From Diphasiastrum complanatum (taxonomy: Eukaryota; Streptophyta; Lycopodiopsida; Lycopodiales; Lycopodiaceae), in the NCBI GenBank assembly GCA_029204225.1, contig CM055105.1, positions 48,187,688-48,251,687 of the forward strand: DNA of 64,000 nt, in the 5' to 3' direction. This document shows positions 37,254 through 43,851 of the stretch, in pieces. The first letter of the stretch is position 1, and each line of letters begins with the position of its first letter. The notes beneath the pieces were generated by a model. The model was not told the DNA's origin. It searched no databases and saw nothing but the letters and a program-made list of their open reading frames with translations. Both the position numbers and the translations under genes were made by a program.

Positions 37254-40200
37254 TCTATGTCTTTTTCATGCGAAGAGGCATATAAGACCAAAAAAGTATT
37301 ATTAGTGGGAGCGTATGAAATGTCTCTAAGGTAGTAATGAAAAGATTCATATAGATCTAAAGTGCTAAAACATGAGTGCCGGCATATGTGTTGGCGTAGA
37401 AGAAACATCTCCCATATCATCAAAGCAACACAACGTGGATCCTCATAAGAAATAAGAGAGCATAGTGTGACTGGAGAATTATGGTAAAGGCAGTGGTAAT
37501 GTCCCCTAATCTCATAATAAGCAGTATATATGATTAGAAGGTGCTCCTCAGACTCCACCTTGTCTAATGTGCATAACTGGCAGATCTTCCTTGTCTCCAT
37601 ATAATTGATGTGAAGAAACCCGAAGCTGTCCCAATGTAAATCGTAAGCAATGTGAAAGACCATATCTAGGTATTGAGGGAATATTGGTACACCCACAATA
37701 TCCAGCTCTAGGTAGTGGGAACGATAGAAGTCTAGCTTAATTCCAAGAAGTCCCTGGCATGTTCGTTGTAAGTATACCCGATAAATGAAACCGCGGATAT
37801 ACCGATGCTTTGAAATAGTCATGCCGTATGTACGGAGCGGGAAGAAAGAAAGAAATAAAGCTTTATTAATGTCTTTTTTAATGCCAAAAGGCATAAAAGA
37901 CCAAATGAGTACATCTCAAGTGTGATAAATACTAAAAGGAGCATATAAATGTCTCCAGTAAACAAACATCTACTAGATAAAGAAGAAAACTAGTAATAGA
38001 CTCTACTCTACTCTCATGATAAGTAAGTATGAGAGGTGATACAATAAGTACGTAGATTTGCAAAACGATCGCAACTAGGATGGCTGAAAAAGGATGTAAT
38101 ATGTGTGCTCGACGGAATCAGAGGAGCTGATATCGTAGCGACACGTTGATGACGACTATGTCTCATATGCTGGTGCTGACTGGGACATCGTCTCCTAATA
38201 GAAGCTCTACCTCTGGAGGTCCAAATATTAGATCTGTGAGATGCTGTACATTGACGTTGATCGTGATGTTGATCTCATAGGAATCTCCTCATCATCTGTT
38301 AGAGCCTTTACTCCCTGTCCCGGTTATTTACAGTTTTTAGAGACACATGTACGCTTTGTAATTATTGTAATTACTGAAATGGCTAAGTCACCGGCCTGTG
38401 GTGACGTACTGGGTCATTTATTAGGAGTGGCTGGACTGACCTCCTAAAAAGTAGGAGAATTAACTAGTCAACGAGACATGTGTCATATGCTCATTGGGAC
38501 GCTTGGTCCAATGAATGGGTGACACATGTAAGGGTTGACCGGTCAAACATGACACATGTCACATGCTCATTGGGACACTTGGTCCAGTGTATGAGTGACA
38601 CATGTCAGCCTACTCACTTGCCTATGTGTCAGAGTACTGCCAAGTGGCAAGTGTCGACTGTGCATGGAGTTGGCCATGTGTCGACGTTAGGAAAGGTCAT
38701 GGTTAAGGGGTGCTTGAGGATTGTGCATAAGTGAGCCTAGAGAGAGGCATTCCTCATCATAATCTATGCAGCAAAGGTTGGGAGGAGACAAGGCAGCCAG
38801 CTCCACCATGTTTCGTGTGCTTTGATGTTTGTACATGCAGGGAAATCGACAGGGATCGACATTGCTGATTGCTGCGCACGGGATAAGCTAGGTTGTAAGT
38901 GAAGTTTCAGATGTGGAGTCTGACATTTGGTATCAGAGCAAAGGTTGTTGAGAAGAGGGCTGCCAAAGAATTTCTAGATTGAAGCCCACAGGACCATCAC
39001 TTATTGAAGGACACAGAAGACTCGAAATTTACAAATTGGAGCCAGAACTAGGCTGTAGGCCAACGCTGCACTGTAGAAGGGATTTGGGCATGAATCAAGT
39101 TGGAAAATATGATCATTTGAGCACCAAAAATCTGGTTTGAAGGCTGTAGGACCAGTGCTGACAGCTGGGAGCAAAGAGGCTTTGATCTTGACCTCAAATT
39201 GTCGTCGAAATCACCCTATTAACCTGTGATTGGCTGTGTACTGCTGTGGCATGGTGTAGGAATACTTGATTTTTGTGAATTTGATGGATTTGCAAGGAAA
39301 ATAAGGGCTAATGAAGGCTTTTCCAGCCAGGACAGACCTGGTGCATGCTTTAGGAGAGGGTTTTGTGAGCGAAAAACACCTGATTACTCTCATTTTAGAC
39401 CTCAATTTGGGTTGGCAGGTTTGGAGAGCCATAATTATGGATCCACAAGAGTGTACTAGCACCAGATTAATCAGGGTTGAAGAAGTGGCAGCTAAGGTGG
39501 ATGCTATGGAGGCCATATTTCAACAAATCCTTGAACAGTTGAAGACATCAAGATCCTCATAGGGAAAGCAGTATGATTGTTCAAGTGTTTCATTTTGTGG
39601 AGGCCTTGCATGGACCGTAAACCCTAAACCCTCAACAAAAAAATAAAAAAATACGTTTTTTTACAAAGGGTTAATTATCACTTCCGTAAAATAGAGGAAC
39701 TGCTACGCAGTTCTCATAAGGTGTTCAAAAGGTATTCTCCATAATAGTTTGATCAAAAAAAATTGTTACGACTGCCAAGGAAAGTTTTCTTCCTCATTCC
39801 CCCCAATTCAGAGAGGCACCGCTATTTTCTCATCGTCGTATATCATTTTTTCTTTCTCATTCTCCAACACACAAACTGTAGACGCCCCAGGGTTGAAAAA
39901 TCCAAAGGTAACAGCATTAAGAGCAAGGGGGGCTCCGCTCTAAGTCAATCAAGATCAATGGCACTTGAAATTTCTCAAAGATGATACTTCCCGGTACTCA
40001 GCGACTGATATGCACTATTTGAAAGTTAAATCCTCAGCAGCATACTCCAGGAAACAAAGCAATAAATTGTCAGTTGAGTTAGGATCTCATGCTCAGCTTT
40101 TGTCCGTGGGTAAGATGAAAAACTTCCACTCTTCTGCTGATTCGCACCATAAATTTTTATGTTATGAGCCATACAGGATGCGCAATGTTCATTGTTCAGT

Positions 40201-42542
40201 TAAGTTTCTCCAACACAAACTGTAGATGCCCCAGGATTTCAACTGCTATTTTCTCATAGTTGTACATCATTTTTTTTTTAATTTACATTAACAGTTACTC
40301 GTTCCGACCCAGTACGTTCCGGAACGTACGGAATGGGCGGAACGGAACGTTCAGACCCATTTTGGTCGGAACGGGCTTCTAAGTTTGTAGCTGAGGGCCC
40401 AGATTATTTTGATCTCTGATTGTGTTCTAGGTTAGTATTTGAATCTTAGAGTTCTAAGAGATCATTACAGCGTGCTAGATTTGCTAATATATATACTGAT
40501 CAATTTATTATATTTTGGTCTGCCTATCTATGGGCGCACAGCTGTAGCCAACCGGCATTGGCGGACTGGCATAGTCATTTAATATTTTGGCTGTGAGCTG
40601 AATAGTAGATCAAAGTTTGAGCTTTTCTCGCATGACTCTTTGTGTCTCGGTTTTTACTAGTGTTTCGTCACAGCTTACATTGTTAATGGATTTTTGTTAT
40701 GAAGAGAAGTTTTTGGAATAATTTATGAACAACCTTGGAGCTTCTTTATACTTTTGAAGAGACAATGCTGGTCAACCAACTACTGTTTAGGCCATGGTTC
40801 ATTGTTTTTTGTTAAGGGCATCTGTCAATGTGGACTATACTTTCTTGTTTAGTGCACCGCCAATTGGAATTCTTATTTATGTCCTCTTGAGAGATGTAAC
40901 AGATGCTGAATTGTCTGGTTTCGGGTAATTGTGTAGTCTGGATGGAAAGTACATTTTGACAGGGGGAGAGGATGATCTAGTGCAAGTGTGGAGTATGGAG
41001 GACCGTGCTGTTGTTGCTTGGGGAGAAGGACATGGTTCTTGGGTAGGTGTGACCTATTTATAATTTTTCTTCATATTTGCAATGAAGATAAATGGCCAGA
41101 GGTCGCTGACAGCTGAATTGATGACAACACATTTTTTATGTTGTACTATTAGCTTGAAACCTATGGACAGACTATGTCTCATTTGCTTGTGCAAGATTTT
41201 TTGCGGTCTATTATATATTGGGTTTATTCAATTATGGAGGACTTTGATTTTTGTTTCAATCCAATGATTTGACAGGTAAGTGGTGTGGCCTTTGACCCTT
41301 TTTGGGCACCTCCCTCAGACTCTGCTGAATCAATCACTTATAGATTTGGCTCGGTTGGCCAGGTATGCTTTCGATTTGGTAAATTCAATTCTGTTACTCT
41401 TGTGCACAGAAAAAACGTCGTTAATAAAGCACTTAAAATCATTTTCCTGGTTAAGGAATAGTATTACAAGCATATGCATGAATACCTATCGCTAGTTTTT
41501 TATTGTGAGAATATAAAGGTAATGCATGAGTTGGATTTCATTGATGTTCATAACCACAAACAGACCTTTACTCTTCCTACATGGCTTTCTTCCAACTCAT
41601 AACTCTTGGGTTCAGTAGTGTTAAGGACACTAGCCTTCAAAGCAGAGTCAACATAAGACTTGGGCTCTCTAGGTCTTAAATGCTTCTTGGGACCCGATTC
41701 AGTAGATTCTGGAATGTTATTATCAATATGACTATCACTGAGAATTTGCATGTTTAGAAAGTAACCAGCAGTCTGTAATGACAAACCAGTTTTTTAGATA
41801 TACTCACATAATGTATATAGTGAGGCTAATTCAAAGACCTGAGAATCATACTTTATTTACAGGCACTTCTGCAAGGCTTTCTGTTGAACATGCACTAATT
41901 ACTGGAGCTATGTGCACTAATTTATAAAACAAGGGCTACATGGTGTTTTAGACACACTTTTTGTTTAATTGTTCTAGATGTGATCAATTATACTTGAATG
42001 TGTCAACTCAATATGGTAGCTTTTATCTTGCTTGGGCAATCAGAGTTAAAATACAAAAATCATTTTTCAAATAAGTGAGATGTTTTAGGTTATATTCAAA
42101 TTTGATTTATCTAGGGATACTGATGGCTTTTTCGGTGACCAAGCAGGATACGCAGCTACTATTATGGGATCTTGCGATGGATGAGGTTGTCATGCCATTG
42201 CGAAGATTGACATCATTGAATGCATCACCTTCACGTGTAGGAGGAACAGGACAGGCTTCTGCTTGGGATAGCACACATGGTCCAGGTGTCCTTTTATCTT
42301 CCCCTCTCCGAAAGGAGGTTCCAAAACTTGCACCTGTTATGGCTCACCGTGTGGATTTAGAACCACTATCTGGCCTTATTTTCAGCAAGGAATCAATTCT
42401 GACTGCTTGCCATGAAGGGCATATTAAAGTGTGGGACAGACCGAGTCAAGGGGGTTCTTCTCCAAGCAGTTCAGAAATTCTTGTTGGAAGCATAAAAGAT
42501 AGACAAGTCAGTAAGAATGGAACCTCTTATCACAAGCCATAG
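12223..42542 (+). CDS. WD40-repeat protein, WDR20/DMWD/CreC family (11 exons)
   Basis: Exons join at 12223-12357, 12849-13163, 13321-13429, 13613-13706, 32459-32546, 33092-33175, 34464-34560, 34749-34836, 40937-41042, 41276-41362 and 42147-42542: 1,599 bp, 532 residues, in frame throughout. All introns are GT-AG except intron 2 (GC-AG). The start is the first ATG after an in-frame TGA at 12211-12213 and leads into [15 protein letters not shown], conserved at the start of plant relatives. WD repeats follow from residue 120 onward. Animal WDR20 is a subunit of the USP12/USP46 deubiquitinase and fungal CreC partners CreB; a similar scaffold role in plants is inference. No frameshift or stop was found, so the gene looks functional despite spanning 30.3 kb. 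Arabidopsis relatives are somewhat longer (about 570 residues). Confidence 0.93.
14033..14100 (+). repeat. Copia LTR fragment (about 65 bp)
   Basis: The sequence from AATGTAAATGG to GAGAGTTGTGTAA matches, in reverse complement, the outer end of the copia LTR at 16879-17389 (positions about 17317-17385). Only the LTR start is present, so this is a truncated relic of the same family in plus orientation. Confidence 0.7.
14561..15170. repeat. GTTCCG-rich terminal repeats bounding an unrecognised segment
   Basis: The left end (14561-14630) begins TAGCCCGTTCCGA and contains the perfect 18-nt palindrome GTACGTTCCGGAACGTAC (14601-14618). The right end (15113-15170) ends GGAACG...GGAATGGGCAA, which in reverse complement reads TTGCCCATTCC, similar to the left end. 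This suggests a short DNA transposon with terminal inverted repeats, but I could not find a clean target-site duplication. The interior has no recognisable transposase. Confidence 0.45.
15171..16395. other. Intron sequence, no gene recognised
   Basis: This is AT-rich sequence with short shadow frames only. A (CT)n run lies at 16359-16377, just before the LINE piece. Confidence 0.4.
16396..16878 (+). pseudogene. LINE reverse transcriptase, N-terminal fragment
   Basis: Plus-strand translation gives, over shifting frames, the segment before the RT palm and then [25 protein letters not shown], the equivalent of the family's NYRTIxxxxxxxKLYxxxL motif. The piece ends exactly where the copia LTR begins (16879). 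A C-terminal piece in the same orientation resumes at 22280 on the far side of the copia element. Confidence 0.65.
16879..17389 (-). repeat. 3' LTR of the intron 4 copia element (511 bp)
   Basis: On the minus strand it starts TGTTGGAATG after the purine tract AAGGAGGG and ends CTATTTCCTACG. The first 310 bp on the plus strand match the right LTR at 21980-22279 with few differences. The inner plus-strand part contains repeats of CTACTTGACTATTGGC. Confidence 0.85.
17508..20012 (-). pseudogene. Copia pol: integrase plus a second diverged integrase/linker module, RT core absent
   Basis: The 834-codon frame starts in the GAG-pre-integrase (residues 30-80: LWHARFGHL and the C-x2-C of CEGCILGK). 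The integrase core has D104 (HSDVCGP), D167 (RTDRGGEY) and E203 ([11 protein letters not shown]), with a 35-residue D-E gap. A linker (376-490) leads to the RT entry motif [18 protein letters not shown], but after LVDLPHGAG (about 519) the frame jumps to [15 protein letters not shown], which in relatives lies near the RT end, so about 200 residues of RT are missing. Residues 555-615 resemble a second, decayed integrase stretch ([14 protein letters not shown] against [14 protein letters not shown]), and 657-769 repeat the linker and RT entry ([10 protein letters not shown] against [16 protein letters not shown] against ADFFDF). The frame stays open to the end. Confidence 0.8.
19969..20462 (-). 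pseudogene. Copia aspartic protease
   Basis: The motif [14 protein letters not shown] gives the DSG catalytic triad of a copia protease, followed by the flap segment (IKGIGVIPI) and [15 protein letters not shown], which leads into GAG-pre-integrase. It is out of frame with both gag and integrase, so frameshifts near 20465 and 20010 break the polyprotein. It would have processed Gag-Pol in the particle. Confidence 0.85.
20465..21373 (-). CDS. Copia gag (UBN2-type with CCHC zinc knuckle)
   Basis: I place the start at [19 protein letters not shown] (21373), since this gives the usual gag beginning; an upstream in-frame ATG at 21436 adds 21 residues of leader. The central helices include [20 protein letters not shown] and [16 protein letters not shown]. 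The zinc knuckle is [14 protein letters not shown] (C-x2-C-x4-H-x4-C), which binds RNA. About 303 residues, near full length for copia gag. It is the only intact protein of this element. Confidence 0.85.
   Translation of the reverse strand, partial: AKESESIGSLFNEDRLDGTNYSLWCYMIKNLLIAKGLWEVVNGDEERPPTLAPITPSRTTTSSSTEVSSDEQKKWDRRDAQAHSVIALSVKRSILPNIRSCKTSKSAWETLAKMFQVKNAAKVVYLRNQLSILKMQEGDLLTNHLTKIEDLREKLLSIDEVIENSQFVSITLNSLPNSYLPFVSSLSISLRGQQISFDELVGLLLQEEQTRINFGEQEDQAFFAKGKGKDKWKGKPSFKTSKDDQKTKEAQDQDSKKKGKCHYCKKFGHHIKECRKRLAKEKEKGNDTSTAIITLEQQFEKE
21968..21979 (-). other. Copia primer-binding site (initiator tRNA-Met)
   Basis: On the minus strand this reads TGGTATCAGAGC, a perfect match to the common plant copia primer site, directly after the LTR end CTTACA at 21980. 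Confidence 0.9.
21980..22279 (-). repeat. Truncated 5' LTR of the intron 4 copia element
   Basis: About 300 of the expected 511 bp remain. The match to the other LTR stops after AATAAGGTACC at 22279, and LINE sequence starts at once. The missing part is the outer (U3) end, where the promoter would lie, so transcription from this copy is unlikely. Confidence 0.85.
22280..22510 (+). pseudogene. LINE C-terminal fragment
   Basis: The plus frame contains [22 protein letters not shown] and [12 protein letters not shown]. The same run occurs in the minus-strand LINE at 27008-27343 ([24 protein letters not shown]) and near 37730-37800 ([12 protein letters not shown]), so it is the same LINE family. 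It probably belongs to the same insertion as the RT piece ending at 16878. Confidence 0.75.
22511..23040. other. Intron sequence, no gene recognised
   Basis: A 125-codon minus-strand frame covers 22667-23044 but shows no known domain. It may be intron or degraded element sequence beyond the truncated RT at 23045. Confidence 0.35.
23045..23538 (-). pseudogene. Ty3/gypsy reverse transcriptase, N-terminal fragments
   Basis: Frame 23332-23538 ends in [20 protein letters not shown], the RT entry segment. Frame 23038-23316 begins [18 protein letters not shown] and reaches [19 protein letters not shown]. About 45 residues expected between them (the RPSxSPxxxPV region) are missing, and the sequence stops before the catalytic YxDD. 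This is an internal deletion plus a truncation. Confidence 0.85.
23568..23990 (-). pseudogene. Ty3/gypsy protease region
   Basis: The end of the gag frame reads [20 protein letters not shown], where relatives have D-S-G-STHNFI; the catalytic triad is D-D-G here. After a frameshift the 103-codon frame 23568-23879 continues with [19 protein letters not shown], the usual segment after the protease (xxLGxDWL). The frameshift and changed triad make it inactive. Confidence 0.75.
23809..25041 (-). CDS. Ty3/gypsy gag with zinc knuckle
   Basis: The 410-codon frame begins [10 protein letters not shown] and contains the retrotransposon gag core ([31 protein letters not shown], a segment ending [15 protein letters not shown]) at residues 70-210, a lysine-rich stretch, and a CCHC knuckle [14 protein letters not shown] near residue 290. 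It fuses to the start of the protease at residues 355-385. The product would assemble the particle and bind RNA. The gag part itself is open and close to usual length. Confidence 0.88.
   Translation of the reverse strand: MEPTPTTQPMSPVHEATISASVLDPDALMLAINSLQQQIVDMQATHSWDQQDLKELTQLRQLVHQPLFTLEVFAGEKKDRTPEAVLQWLDRWNSHFSMHDSSEDNKINLVVMYLQGKAFTWWQDIRGKPEVPRNWEDFCKAFKAAFLPILDDFKLYRQYATIHMGNRPLDQYLQESQEVYSRFATRIDPLLVKLHFILGLPRDYQLEVRRNQPLTLEDVVRFARIYDDTRTMAKPETGVLSDVKGKKPFLPKKSKDKAKDGASGSGKLKKRSTLDQETFMKARSDNLCFNCMEPGHVAKECPKKRKAKGASFKTPGNSSISTIDLSFAGTSVCEHCCFNMAIFGPHDLIRIKGVVGGQAVTVLFDDGSTHNFINANLLQKLKVETRQSDHPRKPSLGPDSPTSTNRDSSL
25819..26280 (-). repeat. 5' LTR of the gypsy element with primer site
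   Basis: The primer site 25819-25830 reads TGGTATCAGAGC on the minus strand. The LTR 25831-26280 (450 bp) starts TGTTAGGGACCC and ends GTAAAATA, so its inner end has TA instead of CA. It is GC-richer than its surroundings. Confidence 0.8.
26306..26352 (-). repeat. (CT)n tail of LINE copy 1
   Basis: A pure GA/CT dinucleotide run of 47 bp directly follows the AATAAAGCT end of the LINE on the minus strand. It takes the place of a poly(A) tail in this family. Confidence 0.85.
26495..27343 (-). pseudogene. LINE ORF C-terminus with zf-RVT-like finger
   Basis: Two adjoining frames (27008-27343 and 26495-27007) give 280 residues. The junction [15 protein letters not shown]...CP contains a C-x2-C-x(n)-H-x4-C arrangement. 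Relatives of this domain in plant LINEs follow the reverse transcriptase. A TAG at about 27008 interrupts the frame between the two halves. The same C-terminus recurs at 31690-31890 and 37250-37840. Confidence 0.75.
27796..28180 (+). repeat. 5' LTR of the chromovirus, truncated
   Basis: It begins TGTCACATGTACTTTG and matches the 3' LTR at 30699 up to CTGCCAAGTG near 28170. It includes two tandem units of about 70 bp around CATATGCTCATTGGGACAC. Confidence 0.85.
28182..28760 (+). pseudogene. Chromovirus gag end and protease
   Basis: The first frame (to 28546) holds [18 protein letters not shown], a zinc knuckle that lost its first cysteine, and a stop at 28545. The protease follows in frame after the stop: [19 protein letters not shown], with an intact D-T-G. 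The frame breaks again near 28757. Confidence 0.75.
28971..29562 (+). pseudogene. Chromovirus RT, N-terminal two thirds
   Basis: Frames contain [54 protein letters not shown], a TAA at 29331, [19 protein letters not shown] and [20 protein letters not shown]. The catalytic YxDD box is absent because of a deletion at about 29563. Confidence 0.85.
29563..30310 (+). pseudogene. Chromovirus integrase core
   Basis: It starts at the pre-integrase end ([19 protein letters not shown]), breaks frame at about 29640-29709, and continues through [13 protein letters not shown] (second D) and [18 protein letters not shown] (E), then the usual GKPR-like tail ([19 protein letters not shown]). The integrase zinc finger is missing. 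A frameshift near 30280 separates it from the chromodomain. Confidence 0.85.
30480..30686 (+). pseudogene. Chromodomain of the chromovirus integrase
   Basis: In one plus-strand frame: [33 protein letters not shown] and [11 protein letters not shown], then TGA. This is the layout of a chromodomain (PxxILxRR...YLVxWxxxPxxxATWE), which in chromoviruses guides integration to particular chromatin. A polypurine tract and the 3' LTR follow within 20 bp. Confidence 0.8.
30699..31343 (+). repeat. 3' LTR of the chromovirus (645 bp)
   Basis: It starts TGTCACATGTATTTTG after the purine tract GAGGAGGGAAGGGA and ends GTGCAACA. It contains AATAAAG near 31296 as a possible polyadenylation signal and two tandem units of about 70 bp at 30903-31050. 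A related LTR is at 38340-38926. Confidence 0.8.
31344..31670 (-). pseudogene. LINE RT fragment, upstream half of the LINE split by the chromovirus
   Basis: Minus-strand frame: [19 protein letters not shown], the conserved RT entry, then FRKAFDFVP followed after a deletion by [16 protein letters not shown] and [12 protein letters not shown]. In relatives this is followed by YLGV, which is found at 27795 on the other side of the chromovirus. The RT palm with the catalytic aspartates is deleted. Confidence 0.75.
31690..31895 (-). pseudogene. LINE C-terminal fragment, separate copy
   Basis: Minus-strand translation gives [34 protein letters not shown]-like sequence, matching the LINE at 37400-37500 ([23 protein letters not shown]). 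It lies upstream of an RT piece on the same strand, the reverse of the order within one LINE, so it belongs to another copy. Confidence 0.65.
31896..32458. other. End of intron 4, no element recognised
   Basis: AT-rich intron sequence leads to the acceptor TTTGCAG at 32458. No other signal is seen. Confidence 0.5.
32459..34836 (+). CDS. WD40 gene, exons 5-8
   Basis: Exon 5 holds [13 protein letters not shown] and [14 protein letters not shown], a complete WD-type repeat. Exon 6 has [13 protein letters not shown], a loop. Exon 7 reads [19 protein letters not shown] and ends in ATVGRDG; exon 8 finishes that repeat with [10 protein letters not shown] and starts the next with GAVLCCAF. Introns 5, 6 and 7 are 545, 1,288 and 188 bp; all are GT-AG. 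The exon 6-7 join ([14 protein letters not shown]) is strongly conserved in plant relatives, so the boundaries are well supported. Confidence 0.92.
33176..34463 (+). other. Intron 6 of the WD40 gene (1,288 bp)
   Basis: AT-rich sequence with poly-pyrimidine and poly-purine stretches (33540-33610 is G-rich). No mobile element is recognisable. Confidence 0.6.
34837..36805. other. Intron 8, first part; no gene recognised
   Basis: AT-rich sequence; a short frame at 36422-36691 has no recognised domain. The first LINE tail begins at 36806. Confidence 0.45.
36806..37203 (-). mobile_element. LINE copy 2, 3' end with CT tail
   Basis: The tail (36806-36855) is a GA/CT run, followed on the plus strand by GCTTTATTAATG, the hairpin ATGCC-AAAA-GGCAT (36878-36891) and TATAAGACC, as in copy 1. 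Upstream the 3' UTR/ORF end extends to about 37200, where the tail of copy 3 begins. It is heavily 5' truncated. Confidence 0.75.
37204..37840 (-). mobile_element. LINE copy 3, C-terminal ORF with CT tail
   Basis: The tail is 37204-37248. The minus frame (37250-37840) carries [36 protein letters not shown] and the C-terminal finger [15 protein letters not shown], all matching copy 1. In this copy the AATAAA signal is missing and one hairpin arm base is changed (ATGCG for ATGCC). It is truncated at its 5' end next to copy 4. Confidence 0.75.
37841..38335 (-). mobile_element. LINE copy 4, 3' end
   Basis: The tail is short and GAAA-rich (37841-37854), followed by AATAAAGC, hairpin ATGCC-AAAA-GGCAT (37881-37894) and the same 3' UTR. 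The minus strand further up reads [20 protein letters not shown]-like sequence, similar to the LINE copy 1 C-terminus ([13 protein letters not shown]). It ends about where the chromovirus LTR begins. Confidence 0.7.
38340..38926 (+). repeat. Chromovirus LTR (second copy) with primer site
   Basis: It aligns with the LTRs at 27796 and 30699 (blocks GCTAAGTCACCGGCCTGTGG and CCTCCTAAAAAGTAGGA) and ends GTCTGACA. Two bases later TGGTATCAGAGC (38929-38940) marks the initiator tRNA-Met primer site, so this is a 5' LTR. It also shows the duplicated CATATGCTCATTGGGAC units (38480-38605). Confidence 0.85.
38929..39590 (+). pseudogene. Chromovirus leader and gag N-terminus
   Basis: After the primer site and a 500-bp leader, a frame starting at 39437 reads [20 protein letters not shown] and ends at 39562 after about 42 residues. 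Chromovirus gag proteins start in the same way (M-D-P with a basic coiled region). The rest of the element is absent, so it is an isolated 5' end. Confidence 0.65.
39820..40250 (+). repeat. Duplicated segment pair in intron 8
   Basis: GCTATTTTCTCAT...ATCATTTTTT occurs at about 39823 and 40231, and AAACTGTAGAYGCCCCAGG at about 39873 and 40217. The two pairs are in opposite order, so this is a rearranged or partly duplicated segment. The short frames between have no known domain. Confidence 0.5.
40299..40380 (-). repeat. GTTCCG palindromic repeat, second copy
   Basis: In reverse complement it matches the left end at 14561-14630 (AAGCCCGTTCCGACCAAAAT here, TAGCCCGTTCCGAGCAAAAT there). It includes the identical 18-nt palindrome GTACGTTCCGGAACGTAC at 40312-40329. 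No partner end is seen nearby. Confidence 0.7.
40937..42542 (+). CDS. WD40 gene, exons 9-11
   Basis: Exon 9 has [20 protein letters not shown], a textbook WD repeat, and ends GHGSW. Exon 10 begins [13 protein letters not shown] and ends FGSVGQ. Exon 11 starts [13 protein letters not shown] (acceptor AAGCAG|GAT), has a variable Ser/Pro-rich insert, then [20 protein letters not shown] and [10 protein letters not shown], the last WD repeat, and stops at TAG 42540-42542. Introns 9 and 10 are 233 and 784 bp. The 84-residue insert in exon 11 is the least conserved part. Confidence 0.92.
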
Positions 42543-43851
42543 TGTATGTTCATGTTGATCCTTCCTTAAACCTTGTCAAGAAGTAGAATGGCTTCCTTCC
42601 TCTTGTCAAATACTTCTTGATGACATGTTTTTAGTTGATTCTTTTGTTGTCACCATTGCTTGCACATCAAACTAGCTTGCATCATGAAGGGAAAAATATC
42701 AGTTGTGAGAACGCCAAATGCTAGACCTCTAAGTGATACCTTGTTACTGCAGAAGCTATGTTCATAGGTCTGATTTCGATGATTCCAGAAAGGGCTTGCC
42801 GTAGTGTACATGTGGGTATCTCCACGTATGCCCCACTAGGTCATGTGAGAACATTTTACTTTTATGGTATATGTTACATTTAACAAGCTCTGTGTAAGAG
42901 CACAAATAAGAGCCAAGCAATGAATTCTGGTATAAAAGGTTTTGATGTTTAGCTTCATCTTGAAATGTCTTTTTATTGGTCCTTTGCTCTTTGCAAGATT
43001 GTTTTTATACATTATTGCTTCCAGGTGCATTATCTGTTATCTGCTCAATCTACTCAACTTGGGCTGAAAGAGATTGGTGTGATGGAGATTTATTTCTGAA
43101 TAATCAAGTGTACTTGCACTAGAAAAGTTAATAGAGTTTTGTATTCTGAGATAATTCCTGTTGTTTGTATTTGAATGCAATTTTTTAGGTGGTCTTATCC
43201 TTCTCAATTGTTGTTGGTCAAATAGACTTGAAAGCTCTCAAATGTGTAGATAGCTTGAGCCCTCAACAAAGCCTACATTTAACTCGAGGTGTTCTATGGC
43301 CCTCCCAAAGGCATAAGTATGCCATCCAGCAGCAAGGAGAGAACGCTTGGCTGTGCATTAAATCTGGATCATTTTTCTTGAAGATGAATGTTAAAAGTGA
43401 ATATAGTTCAGTCAACCTATCCATTTATTGTGGTCATTCAAAGGCATAATGATTAATATCTATGTAATGCATCTCTTTGATCATCTTTCTCAATCGTTGT
43501 TGGTCAAATAGACTTGAAAGCTCTCAAATGTGGGTGGACTTTATAGGTTTGAAGATTGCATGTCTCCTTTGTTATGTTGGGTAATTCCTATACATAACAT
43601 CGATATTTTTTTTGCTGTACTAGTGGACATTGGACATGTAGTTCTCGTTTGAGATATTCCTTCAAGTTACCTGCGGTATGCGCTAATTCTGCTCATCTGT
43701 AATGGACTAGATAATGTGTGCTTGGAGGCCTGTTGTAGGGATGTAATGGCAAGTGCTCGTCTTGCCACGACAAAAGGATGAGTCATTATATTCTTACAAT
43801 GCGCCGACAAATATTAATTACTGGTAAATGGGACATGCTAGTATAGAGCTT
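42543..43851. other. 3' flank of the WD40 gene
   Basis: This includes the 3' UTR of unknown length. A block of about 50 bp (GTTGTTGGTCAAATAGACTT...) occurs at about 43198 and again at 43487. No second gene is seen. Confidence 0.5.

Noticed and set aside
41548-41784. 78-codon minus-strand frame in intron 10
   Set aside because: Antisense to the WD40 intron, with no domain or splice context.
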